A stretch of DNA of 64,000 bases from HGM11501 sp045123995 (GTDB taxonomy: Bacteria; Bacillota; Clostridia; CAKSNL01; HGM11501), in NCBI GenBank assembly GCA_045123995.1, contig JBGVKY010000021.1:26525-90524 (forward strand), given 5' to 3'. Shown here in pieces: positions 43,194 to 53,147 of this stretch. A program made the position numbers and the translations under genes. The notes under the pieces were generated by a model, which saw only the letters and a program-made list of their open reading frames with translations, did no database searches and had not been told where the DNA came from. Within the stretch, counting starts at the first letter, position 1. Each line of letters opens with the position of its first letter.

Positions 43194-46100
43194 ATGAGAA
43201 ACAAATTACTTGCATTAATCCTGGCTCTCACTATGATAGTGGGATTGGCTACAATGGCACCTTTGGCAGCATCTGCCGAGGGAGTAGAGACCATTGGAAG
43301 CGACGTTGTATCAGAGGCGGCTGAGCTTTTGATGACCTTGAATATTCTTCAGGGTTATTCTGACGGCACACTTGGCCTTGGCTACAATATTACAAGAGCT
43401 GAATTTACAGCTATGCTTGCGAGAATGCTTCAGGGAACTGACGAACTTAATCTTAACGCAGGTGCAATAGTACATAGCAGACTTTCGGAAACTCCGGAGA
43501 ACATTGCTGCAGTTAAGGCTGCTGCTGAAAAGGCTCCCGGTGCTTCTGTTGCTACAGTGGGAAAAGGATACTATCAGACAGACATAAGCTCTACTGACCT
43601 TGCTGATCCTGCATTTTCTGACGTTGATGCATCTCACTGGGCATATTCTGATATTGAATATTTAAGAGGTCAGGGTATTGTAACAGGCTATTCTGACGGC
43701 AGCTTCAAGCCCGACAACAACATTTTATACGAAGAAGCAGTTAAGTTTGTTGTATCAGCATTGGGTTATGACTTTATGGCTGTTACATACGGCGGATATC
43801 CGGGCGGTTATATGCAGACCGCAAACAGCCTTAAAATTCTTAAGAATGTAGGCGGAACCAACGGGGTTGCGGTTACAAGACAGGAAGTTGCAGTTCTTTT
43901 ATACAATGCTCTTACTGTGGATTATCTTGTTGTTGAATCAACAAAGGGTGATACAAATGTTTATGCAAAGGGCAAGAATATATTGAATTATGTATTCGGT
44001 CTTGACATCATGGAAGACTGTTACGTAACAGCAACAACCAAGACTGGGACTGATTCTGTAAATCACAGAACAGAAGAAGGCATAATCGAAGTTGGCGTAA
44101 CAAGAGACGGCGGTTATGAATTTAAGTACTTTAACGATTTATATGAAGATTATCTTGGCTACAAGGTTAAGGCGTACGTTAAGTTTGACGAGGATGACCA
44201 TACAAAGGGCGAGCTTTATTGTATGTTCCCCTATGGAAAGACAAAGAAAGTAACAATCAATTCTCAAGACATCAAGGATTCTGATATTGAAAACGGACTT
44301 TTCGAAGCTTTTGTAAACGATGAAGCAGAAGAATTCAAGATTGCAGAAGAGCCTATCGTTATTTATAACGGTGTAGCACTCGATGTTGATGATATTGATA
44401 AGTATGTTGACGGAGAAAGAGGTATTGAGGCCGGCGATGTAACTTTGATTTCTACTGACGGAGATAAGACTTACGAACTTATATACATAAATAGCTATAT
44501 TCCGATTTATGTTGAAAACGTAAAGGTTGAGGATAAGGAAATTACCGGTACAGCTTACTTTGGCGGAGAAGCTCATGAAGATTACAAACTCTCTTTGGAT
44601 GAAGAAGACGAAGAGAATGAAATCAAGGTTGAATATGTGAGGGCTGACGGAACAGAAGGTTTCTTTGAAGAGATTTCCACAGACTCTGTTATCTATGTAA
44701 GACAGTGGAAGAGCAATTATATAGTTAACTTTACAAACGAAACTGTAACCGGTATTACAACAAGGAGAGGTAATGGTTACGTTATTATCGATGGAATCAA
44801 GTATGAAGAAATTGATGAAAGCGGAGCCTTGGATGACTTTAAGGCGGGAACAAATCTTACATTGGGTCTTGACTTTAATGGGGAAGTATTCTTTGCCAAA
44901 GCTAATATAGGTGTTTCCGGATTAAGCTACGGACTTCTTATGGATATAAACTATGAAGTAGCAGGAAGCTTTGAGCCTAAGTTTGAAGTTAAGATGATGG
45001 ATGCATCAGGAAAAATAGGATTTTATAATGTTGCAGACGGCATGAAGTTTACATATAACAAAGTTACAAAGCGTTATAACGCGGATGGTGCTAACTACAT
45101 CGACTTTGAAACAATAAAGGCAAATCTTTTTGAATCTGCAAAGAAGGCGAGCATGCAGGAAACAAGCCAGTCTCACAATTCGGCTTCTCGTCCTTATGAG
45201 CAGCTTATAAAGTATTCTCTTAACTCATACGGTGAAATCAATGAAATCGTTACAGCTATCGCATCTTCAAGCGTAGCACCTGAGGAAAGAGCCGCATACT
45301 TCACTTATGAGGATTATGACCTTGCAAAGGCTCCTTTCCACTGGGGCGACGGCTTTATTAAGGGCACTCCCTATGAAGTTAACGGAGTTAAGCTTTTCTA
45401 TGTAGCTAAATATGAAAATCCTGAAGATTCAGAATACAAGGCCGGCACTTGGGGCACGGGTGCAAGATCTTTCAGTAATGGTGTTAGACTTTTCGACGTG
45501 GCACTTGATGGAAAAGTAGGTGCGGCTATCACAGGCTTTGATTATACTGACGAGAACAGCAACGGAAAGAATAACGGAGCTTTATACATGGTTGAGTACT
45601 TCTCTTCTGATGTAGCAACAGTTAAGATTGAAGGAGAAATTGAAGACGCCTACGAAATCGGTCTTATCAATGTTGAAAAGGGTATTTATGAATCATATAA
45701 TTCTGTAGGAACATACAAAGGCAAATATGAATATGGCTATTTGGATGAAAAGGACAGCTATGAAATCGGTGACGTAATCGTTCCCAGAACTTGGAGTAAG
45801 CAGGTGCTCTTCAAAGGATATAACACTGTTGCCGATGGAATTGCCTATGTTGTAGATGGTAACAACCCGATTGGTCAGGGAGATAGTGCTGAAGAAATGG
45901 TAAGATGGGGTTATTTCCCGATCAGATCTATGATTACAAGAATTATAGCAGCTGAACAAGAGGGTAATAACGATGTTTGCCTGAGAATCAAGGGTGATGA
46001 AGGAAACTACTCCATACCTCAAGAAACTGTATTCGGAAAGGTTAAGGAAGTTACCAATGGCAAAGTTATCGTTTCTTACGGAGACGATGCATATGAAGCA

Positions 46101-46319
46101 GTAAGCTGTGTAATTACAGGTAAGAAGGCAGCAAGATATGACTGTGAAACCGGTTATGTGGCTTTAGTAAATGCTGAAAGTGTTGAAGTTGGAGATTGGG
46201 TAATTCTTCAGATGGCTAAGCGCGAATATGTTACCATGATGATTTATACAAATGTAGAAGAAGCGAGCCTTGATAACATTAAATCCGGGGCAGACGCTGT
46301 AGAAAACGAAAGAGACTAA
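43194..46319 (+). CDS. SLH-domain surface protein, possible S-layer protein
   Basis: 1041 residues. A signal peptide ends near residue 28. Three SLH-like modules lie at about 32-85, 140-190 and 190-235 (AYSDIEYLRGQGIVTGYSDGSFKPDNNILYEEAVKF is the clearest). The remaining ~800 residues are acidic and Gly/Asp-rich without a domain I recognise. SLH modules bind pyruvylated secondary wall polymer and anchor proteins to the wall. A good extended promoter, leader hairpin and GGAGGAG ribosome site point to high expression. The next gene carries its SLH modules at the opposite end. Either could be the main S-layer subunit. Confidence 0.85.
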   Translation: MRNKLLALILALTMIVGLATMAPLAASAEGVETIGSDVVSEAAELLMTLNILQGYSDGTLGLGYNITRAEFTAMLARMLQGTDELNLNAGAIVHSRLSETPENIAAVKAAAEKAPGASVATVGKGYYQTDISSTDLADPAFSDVDASHWAYSDIEYLRGQGIVTGYSDGSFKPDNNILYEEAVKFVVSALGYDFMAVTYGGYPGGYMQTANSLKILKNVGGTNGVAVTRQEVAVLLYNALTVDYLVVESTKGDTNVYAKGKNILNYVFGLDIMEDCYVTATTKTGTDSVNHRTEEGIIEVGVTRDGGYEFKYFNDLYEDYLGYKVKAYVKFDEDDHTKGELYCMFPYGKTKKVTINSQDIKDSDIENGLFEAFVNDEAEEFKIAEEPIVIYNGVALDVDDIDKYVDGERGIEAGDVTLISTDGDKTYELIYINSYIPIYVENVKVEDKEITGTAYFGGEAHEDYKLSLDEEDEENEIKVEYVRADGTEGFFEEISTDSVIYVRQWKSNYIVNFTNETVTGITTRRGNGYVIIDGIKYEEIDESGALDDFKAGTNLTLGLDFNGEVFFAKANIGVSGLSYGLLMDINYEVAGSFEPKFEVKMMDASGKIGFYNVADGMKFTYNKVTKRYNADGANYIDFETIKANLFESAKKASMQETSQSHNSASRPYEQLIKYSLNSYGEINEIVTAIASSSVAPEERAAYFTYEDYDLAKAPFHWGDGFIKGTPYEVNGVKLFYVAKYENPEDSEYKAGTWGTGARSFSNGVRLFDVALDGKVGAAITGFDYTDENSNGKNNGALYMVEYFSSDVATVKIEGEIEDAYEIGLINVEKGIYESYNSVGTYKGKYEYGYLDEKDSYEIGDVIVPRTWSKQVLFKGYNTVADGIAYVVDGNNPIGQGDSAEEMVRWGYFPIRSMITRIIAAEQEGNNDVCLRIKGDEGNYSIPQETVFGKVKEVTNGKVIVSYGDDAYEAVSCVITGKKAARYDCETGYVALVNAESVEVGDWVILQMAKREYVTMMIYTNVEEASLDNIKSGADAVENERD

Positions 46320-46333
46320 GAGTCAGACGAATT

Positions 46334-46363
46334 TTACTGTCAGGGCGAAAGCCCTGACGGTAA
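46334..46363 (+). promoter_or_regulatory. intercistronic hairpin between the two SLH genes
   Basis: A stem of about 13 bp (one G-U) capped by the GNRA tetraloop GAAA, without a T tract. It is more likely to stabilise the upstream message or limit read-through than to terminate fully. Confidence 0.65.
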
Positions 46364-46387
46364 TAATTAAAAGAAAGGAATGGCAAC

Positions 46388-49300
46388 ATGATTAAATTAA
46401 GAAAATTGACAGCTTTCCTTATCAGCATCAGCATGCTTGTCGGACTCGTATTGGTAGCTCCTGTTTCAGCAGCGATTACTCCTGCAGCAGGAACTTACTA
46501 TGAGGATAATGTATTAAATATAGATTTTGATACAGAGGCAGGTTTCGACAAACTTACTGTTACAAACGGAAGTGTTAATGAAGGAAAACTTGAATTTGAG
46601 CTTTCTGATTTGTCCTCTTTGATTATAAACGAAGGAATGGACAAAAGCAAAAAGCAGCATGTTATAGAGTTTGATTTAGAAACAGAAAATGAATATACTG
46701 ACAACCCCTGGAATGCAACTTTCCTGGGATTGAGACTTCACAGTATCAATGCGACTCCCGACGGTGAAACGAAGGGTGCTTGGCTTGGTATCATGAAAAA
46801 TAAGATAGTTCTTTGGGCTTCCCATGAAGGATCCAAGTGGGGAAGAACCGACAGAACAGATTATTATAAGGTTTTGGATATACCCGAATCAATTACAGAT
46901 GAAGATGGTATAACGGACCTTGCTTCTGCTTCATTCAGAATTATGTATGAAAATGATGAAGTGGATGTGTTGGTAAAAGACGGCGATAGTTATGAGAAGC
47001 TGGTTAATTTCAATCTTGTAACTGACGATGACAGAACGAAGGTTGGTGTTTTCACCCAGGGTGGAACATCATTTGAAACCATTTCCTTTGCAGATGCTCC
47101 TTCGATAAATTATTTTGCGCTTTATAATGTGATTCCGGAGGAAGAGGGATACGATCCTTTGGCTCCTACTCCTGATGAAGAGGTGGAGATTGAAGAGGAA
47201 GAAGCTACTCCCTTATTAGTTAAGCTTGATAACCTTAAGGTTTTATCCTACAACGATGTGCTTGCTACATCTGATCTCATAGAGGAGCATATAGCTTATA
47301 TAAATACTATTGTTGATGCTTTCGATCCAATGCCTGAAACACAGACTGTTACCATAGGGGAAGTTACATACAGAACCTACGGTATCGACATTGAAGCAGT
47401 AAGAGGTTTCCAGGAAACATTTGAAGAGGTAGCTTTAGCTATCGAAAACGAAGAAGCTCTGGAAGCAGATGTGAAAGAACTGGTATCAGACTGGAATACT
47501 TTTAAAGCAAACTTTGTAACTGATGCAGCTGCAACTTCCTTTGTGGAAAGTTTCGCAGGAATGGAAGCAGTTTTGGAGTCTATAGACACTGAAGAGTATG
47601 ACGCTGAAAAGATTGCAAAGGTTTCAGCAATGATAGACGAAGCTAAGGCTATCGTTGGCGGAACAGAGGTATTTACATCTGCTGAGCTTGATGAAGCCTT
47701 TACAAACGTTTCTAAAGAATTTGAAAAAATCGGCATTGTTACACCCAACGGTGTTGTAGCATACAGCAACTCCTTGAAAGGAGCTCTTTCAGATGGCGAA
47801 TGGATTGGGCTTCCTTCCGGAACCGCAGCGACCGGTTCTTCTGATGGCTACGGCTTAAGCTGGACCGACAAGCTCAGATTGGGCTATGCTAAAAAAATAA
47901 ATGAGTCTTACAGCGTAAAAGTTACAACTAAGATTGTAGAAAGTTGTGTTTCTACATTTTTTGGAGTAAGACAGGACAAAAATGGAAGTTGGTATGAATC
48001 CACAAATGATAGTTGGGGTTCTCGTATCACTGGTACAGGAGGAATTTCCTTACAATCTAACGGAGTGGATTTCAACGAGATAAAATTAGTCTTAAAGGCG
48101 GGTATCACAAAAAGTGAGAATAATGCAGATGTAATAACTGTTTCTTTGCCTATAACTGATTTTATAGAAGAAAATTCAAAAGAAGCTACATTTAAGTTTA
48201 AAGACTATGGAGACTTGGTAGAGGCATATGTAATCGGAACAAAGGGAGAATATGAAGGCAAAGATGTTAAGCTTTGCTCAGTGGTTATTTATCCCGTGTT
48301 GTCTGATGTGGGTACTTTTACAGATTGTCATTATAGCGGAAGAATTATAAACCATTTAAATAGCGATGAGGTAACTGAATTTTTAGGAATGGCAATTCAC
48401 TCCATGGAAAACGGTGTCATTGGTATGGCTCTAAGAGGAGGAAGTGCTGATAGTCTGCCTGATATTTATGTTAAGGATTTTGAAATTGCAACAGGAATTT
48501 GCGTTGATGACATGACAGAGGAAGAAAAGAGAAATCTTTCCTATTTTGACGGCAAACACGATCCCTTACAGGCAGAATTTGTTATCGGTAACGGAAGCAA
48601 TTTTAACGTAAGTATAGGCGAATCTACCCTATACAGAGTTGTCGCAACAAATGATGAAGAACCTTGGATTAAGGTGGCGGGACATAAAGACGAATATTTA
48701 ACAGGCTCTGTTGCAGTTACAACCTCTGATGATGTTATAATCAGTTCAGAGTATGGTGAAGAAATTCTTACTATAGATGAGAATTCCACTGCTATTTTAG
48801 GTAACTTAAGGGGTACAGATATTGTAACTGTTACCTATGGCGATATTGCAAGCGATAAGTATCTTGTTAATTCCATGAGCGTTATGGAAAAGGAATTCGG
48901 ATATGAAGTGGTGGCTCCCGAAGAGGGTGCGGTATTTGAAGGAACCATCGTTTCTTCTGCTATCCATAACTTAAGAGTATTCAGATGCCTCAATGTAGGA
49001 GACAAGGTTATTCCTGCAATTTCCTATGCATTGGGTGATGGAACATTGAGATTCCTTGGAACAGATAAAGAAGTAGTATTTGAAGTAAATCCCGAAGGTG
49101 CAACTGTAATGAGTTACGATGCGGAAAACGGCAGATTTGAAGCAATCGGCGAAGGTGCAGCCAAGATCCGTGCCAAGATTCCTTATACAACCTTAGGCGG
49201 TGTAACAGGTAACTACTGCATCACTCCCTGGGTAAATGTAGAGGTTGTGGAAAGCGGAGCTGATTACGGCGAAAGCATGACTGTTGCAAATGCAGATGTT

Positions 49301-50473
49301 CTGGCAGCTGTAGGTGGAGATAAAACAACTGCTGAAAAGAAACAGATTCTTGACAATGCTAAAGAATCAGGAATAGCTGTTTCTTATGAAACAGACGAAG
49401 AAGCTGAAATTATCTACGCGGCTTTGGAAAGTGCAAAGGCGATAAACGATGAGCTTGATGAAGAAGATAAGCTTTCCGACAAGGAAGTTGTTGAAAAGGC
49501 TTTGGTTGAAGCTTCCGCAGTAATTTCTGTTTATGAAGTTATAACCGAAGAAGAAGCTACAGCTTCAGAACTTGAAGAAATTTTATTCGGTTCTGATGGA
49601 GTTTCTGGTGAACTTGGTCTTTCTTCTGCGTATGTTACAAAGTTTGGTGCTCTTAAGAATTCAAAAGCTACTTCTGCTATGAAGAGCCTTTTAAGACTTG
49701 CCAAGAGAGAGGGAACAGACCTTACAGCTAAGTTCCTCAGAGACAAGTTTAAGAAGGTTGTATCAGATCAGGAAGGAGCGGGTGGCTCCAGTGGTAATGT
49801 TATAATAACAACCGATAAGAATGAGGATTCAGGTTCATTCAGACCTGCAGTTTCAGCTACAGTTCCTACCATTACAAAGGCAGATAAGTATAAGCTTGAT
49901 GCAGCTTCCGTAAGTGCGGAAATTGCAAAGTTTACCGATGCTAAAGAAGCAGCTTGGGCAAGTACTGCAATAGCAGCTTTGTCAAAGAACGGTGTTGTAA
50001 AGGGTTACGAAGATGGAACAATCCGTCCCAACGAAACCATTACAAGAGACGAATTTGTTACACTTTTGGTAAAGGCTTTTGAAATTGGAACAAAGTCTGA
50101 TGCGGCAAATTATTACACCGATATTCCTGCAGGTTCATGGCAGATTCCTTATGTAAGTGCAGCAACTGATGCAGGCATTGTAAACGGAATGGAAGCCCTT
50201 AAATTCGGAACAGGAAAAGAAATTTCACGCCAGGATATGGCAACCATGATTTACAAGGCAACTGTTAAGTATAATGTAAATCTTCCTTTGGATAAGATAG
50301 TTGCGTTTACAGATGCAGAAAACATAGCAGGATATGCTTTGGAAGCTGTTAACAGACTGGCAGCAGCAGGTGTTGTTTCCGGTATGGGTGATGATGTATT
50401 TGCACCCGGACAGGTAGCAACAAGAGCGCAGGCATTCCAGATGATTTATGCAATCATGCTTTTAGTAAAATAA
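46388..50473 (+). CDS. large secreted protein with C-terminal SLH modules
   Basis: 1361 residues. A signal peptide (1-28) is followed by more than 1000 residues of acidic, beta-rich sequence with no family I can name; part (about 30-230) looks like a lectin/laminin-G sandwich (IEFDLETENEYTDNPWNATFLGLRLHS). Three SLH modules close the protein (about 1190-1361): WASTAIAALSKNGVVKGYEDGTIRPNETITRDEF, IPYVSAATDAGIVNG and LEAVNRLAAAGVVSG. The modules probably anchor it to the cell wall. It follows the first SLH gene after 68 bases and likely shares its transcript. A paired terminator ends the run. Confidence 0.82.
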   Translation: MIKLRKLTAFLISISMLVGLVLVAPVSAAITPAAGTYYEDNVLNIDFDTEAGFDKLTVTNGSVNEGKLEFELSDLSSLIINEGMDKSKKQHVIEFDLETENEYTDNPWNATFLGLRLHSINATPDGETKGAWLGIMKNKIVLWASHEGSKWGRTDRTDYYKVLDIPESITDEDGITDLASASFRIMYENDEVDVLVKDGDSYEKLVNFNLVTDDDRTKVGVFTQGGTSFETISFADAPSINYFALYNVIPEEEGYDPLAPTPDEEVEIEEEEATPLLVKLDNLKVLSYNDVLATSDLIEEHIAYINTIVDAFDPMPETQTVTIGEVTYRTYGIDIEAVRGFQETFEEVALAIENEEALEADVKELVSDWNTFKANFVTDAAATSFVESFAGMEAVLESIDTEEYDAEKIAKVSAMIDEAKAIVGGTEVFTSAELDEAFTNVSKEFEKIGIVTPNGVVAYSNSLKGALSDGEWIGLPSGTAATGSSDGYGLSWTDKLRLGYAKKINESYSVKVTTKIVESCVSTFFGVRQDKNGSWYESTNDSWGSRITGTGGISLQSNGVDFNEIKLVLKAGITKSENNADVITVSLPITDFIEENSKEATFKFKDYGDLVEAYVIGTKGEYEGKDVKLCSVVIYPVLSDVGTFTDCHYSGRIINHLNSDEVTEFLGMAIHSMENGVIGMALRGGSADSLPDIYVKDFEIATGICVDDMTEEEKRNLSYFDGKHDPLQAEFVIGNGSNFNVSIGESTLYRVVATNDEEPWIKVAGHKDEYLTGSVAVTTSDDVIISSEYGEEILTIDENSTAILGNLRGTDIVTVTYGDIASDKYLVNSMSVMEKEFGYEVVAPEEGAVFEGTIVSSAIHNLRVFRCLNVGDKVIPAISYALGDGTLRFLGTDKEVVFEVNPEGATVMSYDAENGRFEAIGEGAAKIRAKIPYTTLGGVTGNYCITPWVNVEVVESGADYGESMTVANADVLAAVGGDKTTAEKKQILDNAKESGIAVSYETDEEAEIIYAALESAKAINDELDEEDKLSDKEVVEKALVEASAVISVYEVITEEEATASELEEILFGSDGVSGELGLSSAYVTKFGALKNSKATSAMKSLLRLAKREGTDLTAKFLRDKFKKVVSDQEGAGGSSGNVIITTDKNEDSGSFRPAVSATVPTITKADKYKLDAASVSAEIAKFTDAKEAAWASTAIAALSKNGVVKGYEDGTIRPNETITRDEFVTLLVKAFEIGTKSDAANYYTDIPAGSWQIPYVSAATDAGIVNGMEALKFGTGKEISRQDMATMIYKATVKYNVNLPLDKIVAFTDAENIAGYALEAVNRLAAAGVVSGMGDDVFAPGQVATRAQAFQMIYAIMLLVK

Positions 50474-50474
50474 T

Positions 50475-50511
50475 AAAAATGACGGAGTTTCGCCGAAACT
50501 CCGTCATTTTT
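50475..50511 (+). terminator. terminator of the SLH operon
   Basis: A 17-bp perfect stem (50475-50491 with 50495-50511) around GCC, with A and T tracts. Confidence 0.9.
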
Positions 50512-50513
50512 TC

Positions 50514-50550
50514 ATAAAATAAAAGGTGGCAAAGCCACCTTTTATTTTAT
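50514..50550 (-). terminator. terminator of the tmk operon
   Basis: A perfect 17-bp stem around AAA; it overlaps the tmk stop codon. Together with the previous hairpin it insulates two convergent operons. Confidence 0.85.
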
Positions 50551-51213
50551 AACTTCTTTTACTTTATCAAAAATTAAATCTGCAATTTCATCTATTGGTT
50601 TAAGAGAGTTCCCTATGGTACAGGGGATTTTCAAAAAACCAAACTTTTCTGCCACATAAAGGGCACTTTCGTAGGAACGAGTGATATAGTCCTTGTCACG
50701 CTCGTGAATATCATGGTTATCTGTATGAGAGAATTTGTTTTCTCTGTCCTTTATTAAGGCAAGAGAAATTTCTGGAGCTACATCTAAAAACAGGACCGCA
50801 TCGGGAATTGGGAGACCAAGCTTTTCATATTCAAAATCAGCCTGAAAGGATAAATACTCTTCTTTTTTATCTAAGTCCTTGATTTTTGAAGCCTGATGAA
50901 TAAAGTTTGATGTAACATAGCGGTCAGCTATAACGATGCCACCTCTATCCAGAAAACTTTTCCAATTTTTCCGATAGCTACAGAACCTGTCTACTGCGAA
51001 AAGAGCACTGGCTGCATACGGCCCCACAGAGTCGGCTGTTTCTCCAAGCTCCCCGGATAAGTACATTTTAGCAGGGGCAGAGGATGGGGAATCGTAGTCA
51101 GGGAAGGTTATATTCAAAATATCCTTGCCCATAGATTTAAGCTTTTCTGTGAGCTTTTTGGTCTGTGTGGCCTTACCGGAGGCGTCAACCCCCTCGATTA
51201 CTATAAGAGGCAT
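50542..51213 (-). CDS. tmk: thymidylate kinase
   Basis: 223 residues. The phosphate-binding loop reads EGVDASGKATQ, with Ala where most TMP kinases have Ser or Thr after GK. The DRYVTSNF motif (DRY) is present, and a LID-like region lies near KDRENKFSHTDNHDIHERD. It phosphorylates dTMP to dTDP. The GKAT variant also occurs in some clostridial homologs, so I read it as a real enzyme, not a relic. It is last in a - strand run with a lipoprotein and a WecG/TagA glycosyltransferase. Confidence 0.93.
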   Translation of the reverse strand: MPLIVIEGVDASGKATQTKKLTEKLKSMGKDILNITFPDYDSPSSAPAKMYLSGELGETADSVGPYAASALFAVDRFCSYRKNWKSFLDRGGIVIADRYVTSNFIHQASKIKDLDKKEEYLSFQADFEYEKLGLPIPDAVLFLDVAPEISLALIKDRENKFSHTDNHDIHERDKDYITRSYESALYVAEKFGFLKIPCTIGNSLKPIDEIADLIFDKVKEVIK

Positions 51214-51223
51214 AATTTCTCTC

Positions 51224-52015
51224 CTATCCTATAAGTGTTATAAAATCAGCATAATGGGAAGTCCAGGTATAAACTAAATTTCCGTCCTTATCATAGCGTA
51301 TCTGCTTGGAGCATCCGTTATGGTCATATTCTAAAAAATCCTTATAAATTAAATTTCCCGACTTGTCAAAAAAGACCTTGGTAACAATATTTTCTCCGTC
51401 GTAAGTATATTCTTCTCTGGAAAATTCCTCGGAAGAATTGCCGATATATTCTTTTTTTATTAAAAGATTATCTTCGTATGTAAAGTCAATTCCCGAAAGG
51501 AGTTTGGAAGTTTTATCAAAAGTCTGCTCTTTTATTTTGTTTTTACTTAATTCATCATATAAGTGATAAGTGATTTTTATTAAATTGCCGTCTTCGTCAA
51601 GCTCCCTGTCAAAGTCATTTCTTCCGTCAGGGAGATAGGAATAGGCTGTTTTAGTAAAACCTTCTGGAGTATAAGTGTTTTTTGATAAAAGTTTTCCTTC
51701 ATCATCATATGTGAATTTATTACAGAGGGCTTTTTCACCCAGAAGATAAATGGTTTCAGTAGCTTTAAGACCGGAATCTGTATAGGTATATTCATTTCGC
51801 TGGACACAAGTACCGTCTTTTGCGCAACGTAAAGAAGTGGAAACCTCACCCTGAAAATTATATTTGTATTTCCATATTTTAATAATATTTCTTTCAGGGT
51901 CTCTCATTTTTGTATATGAAAGCTTTTGCCCAGTAAATTCCGTTACTGTCTTATCGTTACAACCTGGGAGAAGGATAAGAGATAACAACAAAAGGGCGAA
52001 GACTGCTCTTTTCAA
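51224..52015 (-). CDS. lipoprotein with YD-like repeats
   Basis: 263 residues. It begins with a TTG (52013-52015) and an N-terminal hydrophobic stretch with the lipobox LLPGC (Cys near residue 19). The rest contains repeated units of the pattern Y-x-x-D/E-G-x-L (YDDEGKLLSKNTY, YDGENIVTKVFFDKSGNLIYKDFLEYDHNGCS), reminiscent of RHS/YD or YwqK-like repeats. It is probably exported and anchored to the membrane. The function is unknown. It sits 10 bases from tmk and 21 bases from the glycosyltransferase. Confidence 0.8.
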   Translation of the reverse strand: MKRAVFALLLLSLILLPGCNDKTVTEFTGQKLSYTKMRDPERNIIKIWKYKYNFQGEVSTSLRCAKDGTCVQRNEYTYTDSGLKATETIYLLGEKALCNKFTYDDEGKLLSKNTYTPEGFTKTAYSYLPDGRNDFDRELDEDGNLIKITYHLYDELSKNKIKEQTFDKTSKLLSGIDFTYEDNLLIKKEYIGNSSEEFSREEYTYDGENIVTKVFFDKSGNLIYKDFLEYDHNGCSKQIRYDKDGNLVYTWTSHYADFITLIG

Positions 52016-52036
52016 AAAAACACTTCCCTTAACAAA

Positions 52037-52771
52037 TTACTTGTTTTTTCCGTGAAAAATTCTCCTGGCAAATACACTTCCTGCAAAAGCAAAAAGAGAT
52101 AAACTGCGCTTTAATCTTTTTCCTTTTACGATTCTGTAAAGCCATTCAAGATTGTGATTTATAAAAAATTCGGGAGCACGTTCCATGGTTCCTGCAAAGA
52201 CATCGGCACTTCCGCCGGCTCCGATTAAAACTTTCGCATTGAGCTTATCCTTATGCTCAAAAATCCATTTTTCTTGTTTGGGACTGCCTAAACATACCAT
52301 GAGGTAGTCGGGTTTTGCAGCGGAGATTTTTTCTATTATGGGCTCATCGTCCTTGAAGTAGCCGTCATTTGTACCTGCGATTATGAGTTTTTTATATTTC
52401 TTTTTAAGGTTTTCTGCCGCCATCTCGGCAACGCCTGGCTTTCCGCCTAGAATGAAAAGGCTCATTCCCTTTTCATCAAGGAATTCTATAATGCGGCATG
52501 AAAGGTCAAAGCCACCGACACGCATTTTTATGGGATCACCTAAAATTTTTCCTGCCTTTACAACACCGATGCCATCAGGAGTAATAAGGTCAGCAGAATT
52601 CAATAAATTCAAAAAAGAAGGGTCTTTTTTTGCAGACATGATTATTTCTGAATTTGGAGTGTATATAGCCTTGGGATCTGAGTCTTCACTGAGCCAGGAA
52701 GAAACTCTTGCTACCGCTTCATCCATGGAAAGATTATCAACTTTTACTCCGAATATATCAACTTTATTCAT
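52037..52771 (-). CDS. WecG/TagA/CpsF family glycosyltransferase
   Basis: 244 residues, family GT26. Motifs: TPNSEIIMSAKKDPSF, ADLITPDGIGVVKAGKILG, LFILGGKPGVAEMAAENL and LMVCLGSPKQEKWIFEH. In Bacillus TagA adds ManNAc to lipid-linked GlcNAc in wall teichoic acid priming. Here it probably makes a secondary wall polymer, which would fit SLH anchoring of the nearby surface proteins, but that link is inference. It is the first gene of a three-gene - strand operon. Confidence 0.92.
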   Translation of the reverse strand: MNKVDIFGVKVDNLSMDEAVARVSSWLSEDSDPKAIYTPNSEIIMSAKKDPSFLNLLNSADLITPDGIGVVKAGKILGDPIKMRVGGFDLSCRIIEFLDEKGMSLFILGGKPGVAEMAAENLKKKYKKLIIAGTNDGYFKDDEPIIEKISAAKPDYLMVCLGSPKQEKWIFEHKDKLNAKVLIGAGGSADVFAGTMERAPEFFINHNLEWLYRIVKGKRLKRSLSLFAFAGSVFARRIFHGKNK

Positions 52772-52801
52772 AATACACCTCGTAAAAAATCCAATATAAT
52801 A

Positions 52802-52830
52802 AGTATATCATGACTTGCATTTTAAGTCAA
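52802..52830 (-). promoter_or_regulatory. promoter of the wecG-like/lipoprotein/tmk operon
   Basis: On the - strand: TTGACT (52825-52830), 17-base spacer, TATACT (52802-52807) with an extended TGA. Confidence 0.8.
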
Positions 52831-52844
52831 GGGAAGAGGGGAGA

Positions 52845-52881
52845 AAAAAGAAACTGAGGGTAAAACCCTCAGTTTCTTTTT
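52845..52881 (-). terminator. terminator of the DUF1858 gene
   Basis: A perfect 17-bp stem around AAA with flanking A/T tracts, overlapping the stop of the small gene. Confidence 0.9.
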
Positions 52882-53083
52882 ATTTTGTTGCAAGATAGTC
52901 GTTTATTTTTTTAATCAGTGCATCGCAGTCAACACCGTGAACCATGCAAGCTTCTTCGACAGTTTCGCCAATAGCTCCGGGACATGTGAGACAGTGCATT
53001 CCGATTTCAAGGAAAAAGGGAGCTGTGCCCTGATCAAGCTTTAAAACTTCAGCAATAATAGTATCTTTTGTGATCTGTGCCAT
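52880..53083 (-). CDS. DUF1858 domain protein (small, CxxC)
   Basis: 67 residues, the whole protein being a DUF1858 domain. It contains ITKDTIIAEVLKLDQGTAPFFLEIGMHCLTCPGA, with a CLTC pair, and EEACMVHGVDCDALIKKIN. Family members are often found next to or fused with metal-cluster or redox proteins; the CxxC suggests metal or redox binding. It has its own promoter, and the U32 gene upstream does not share an obvious transcript. Its precise function is unknown. Confidence 0.9.
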   Translation of the reverse strand: MAQITKDTIIAEVLKLDQGTAPFFLEIGMHCLTCPGAIGETVEEACMVHGVDCDALIKKINDYLATK

Positions 53084-53113
53084 TTGAAATTCCTCCTTAT
53101 ATTTGCTATAAAT

Positions 53114-53142
53114 ATTATAAATGATATTTTTCTCTGTGTCAA
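53114..53142 (-). promoter_or_regulatory. promoter of the DUF1858 gene
   Basis: On the - strand: TTGACA (53137-53142), 17-base spacer, TATAAT (53114-53119), an exact consensus. Confidence 0.85.
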
Positions 53143-53147
53143 TATAA

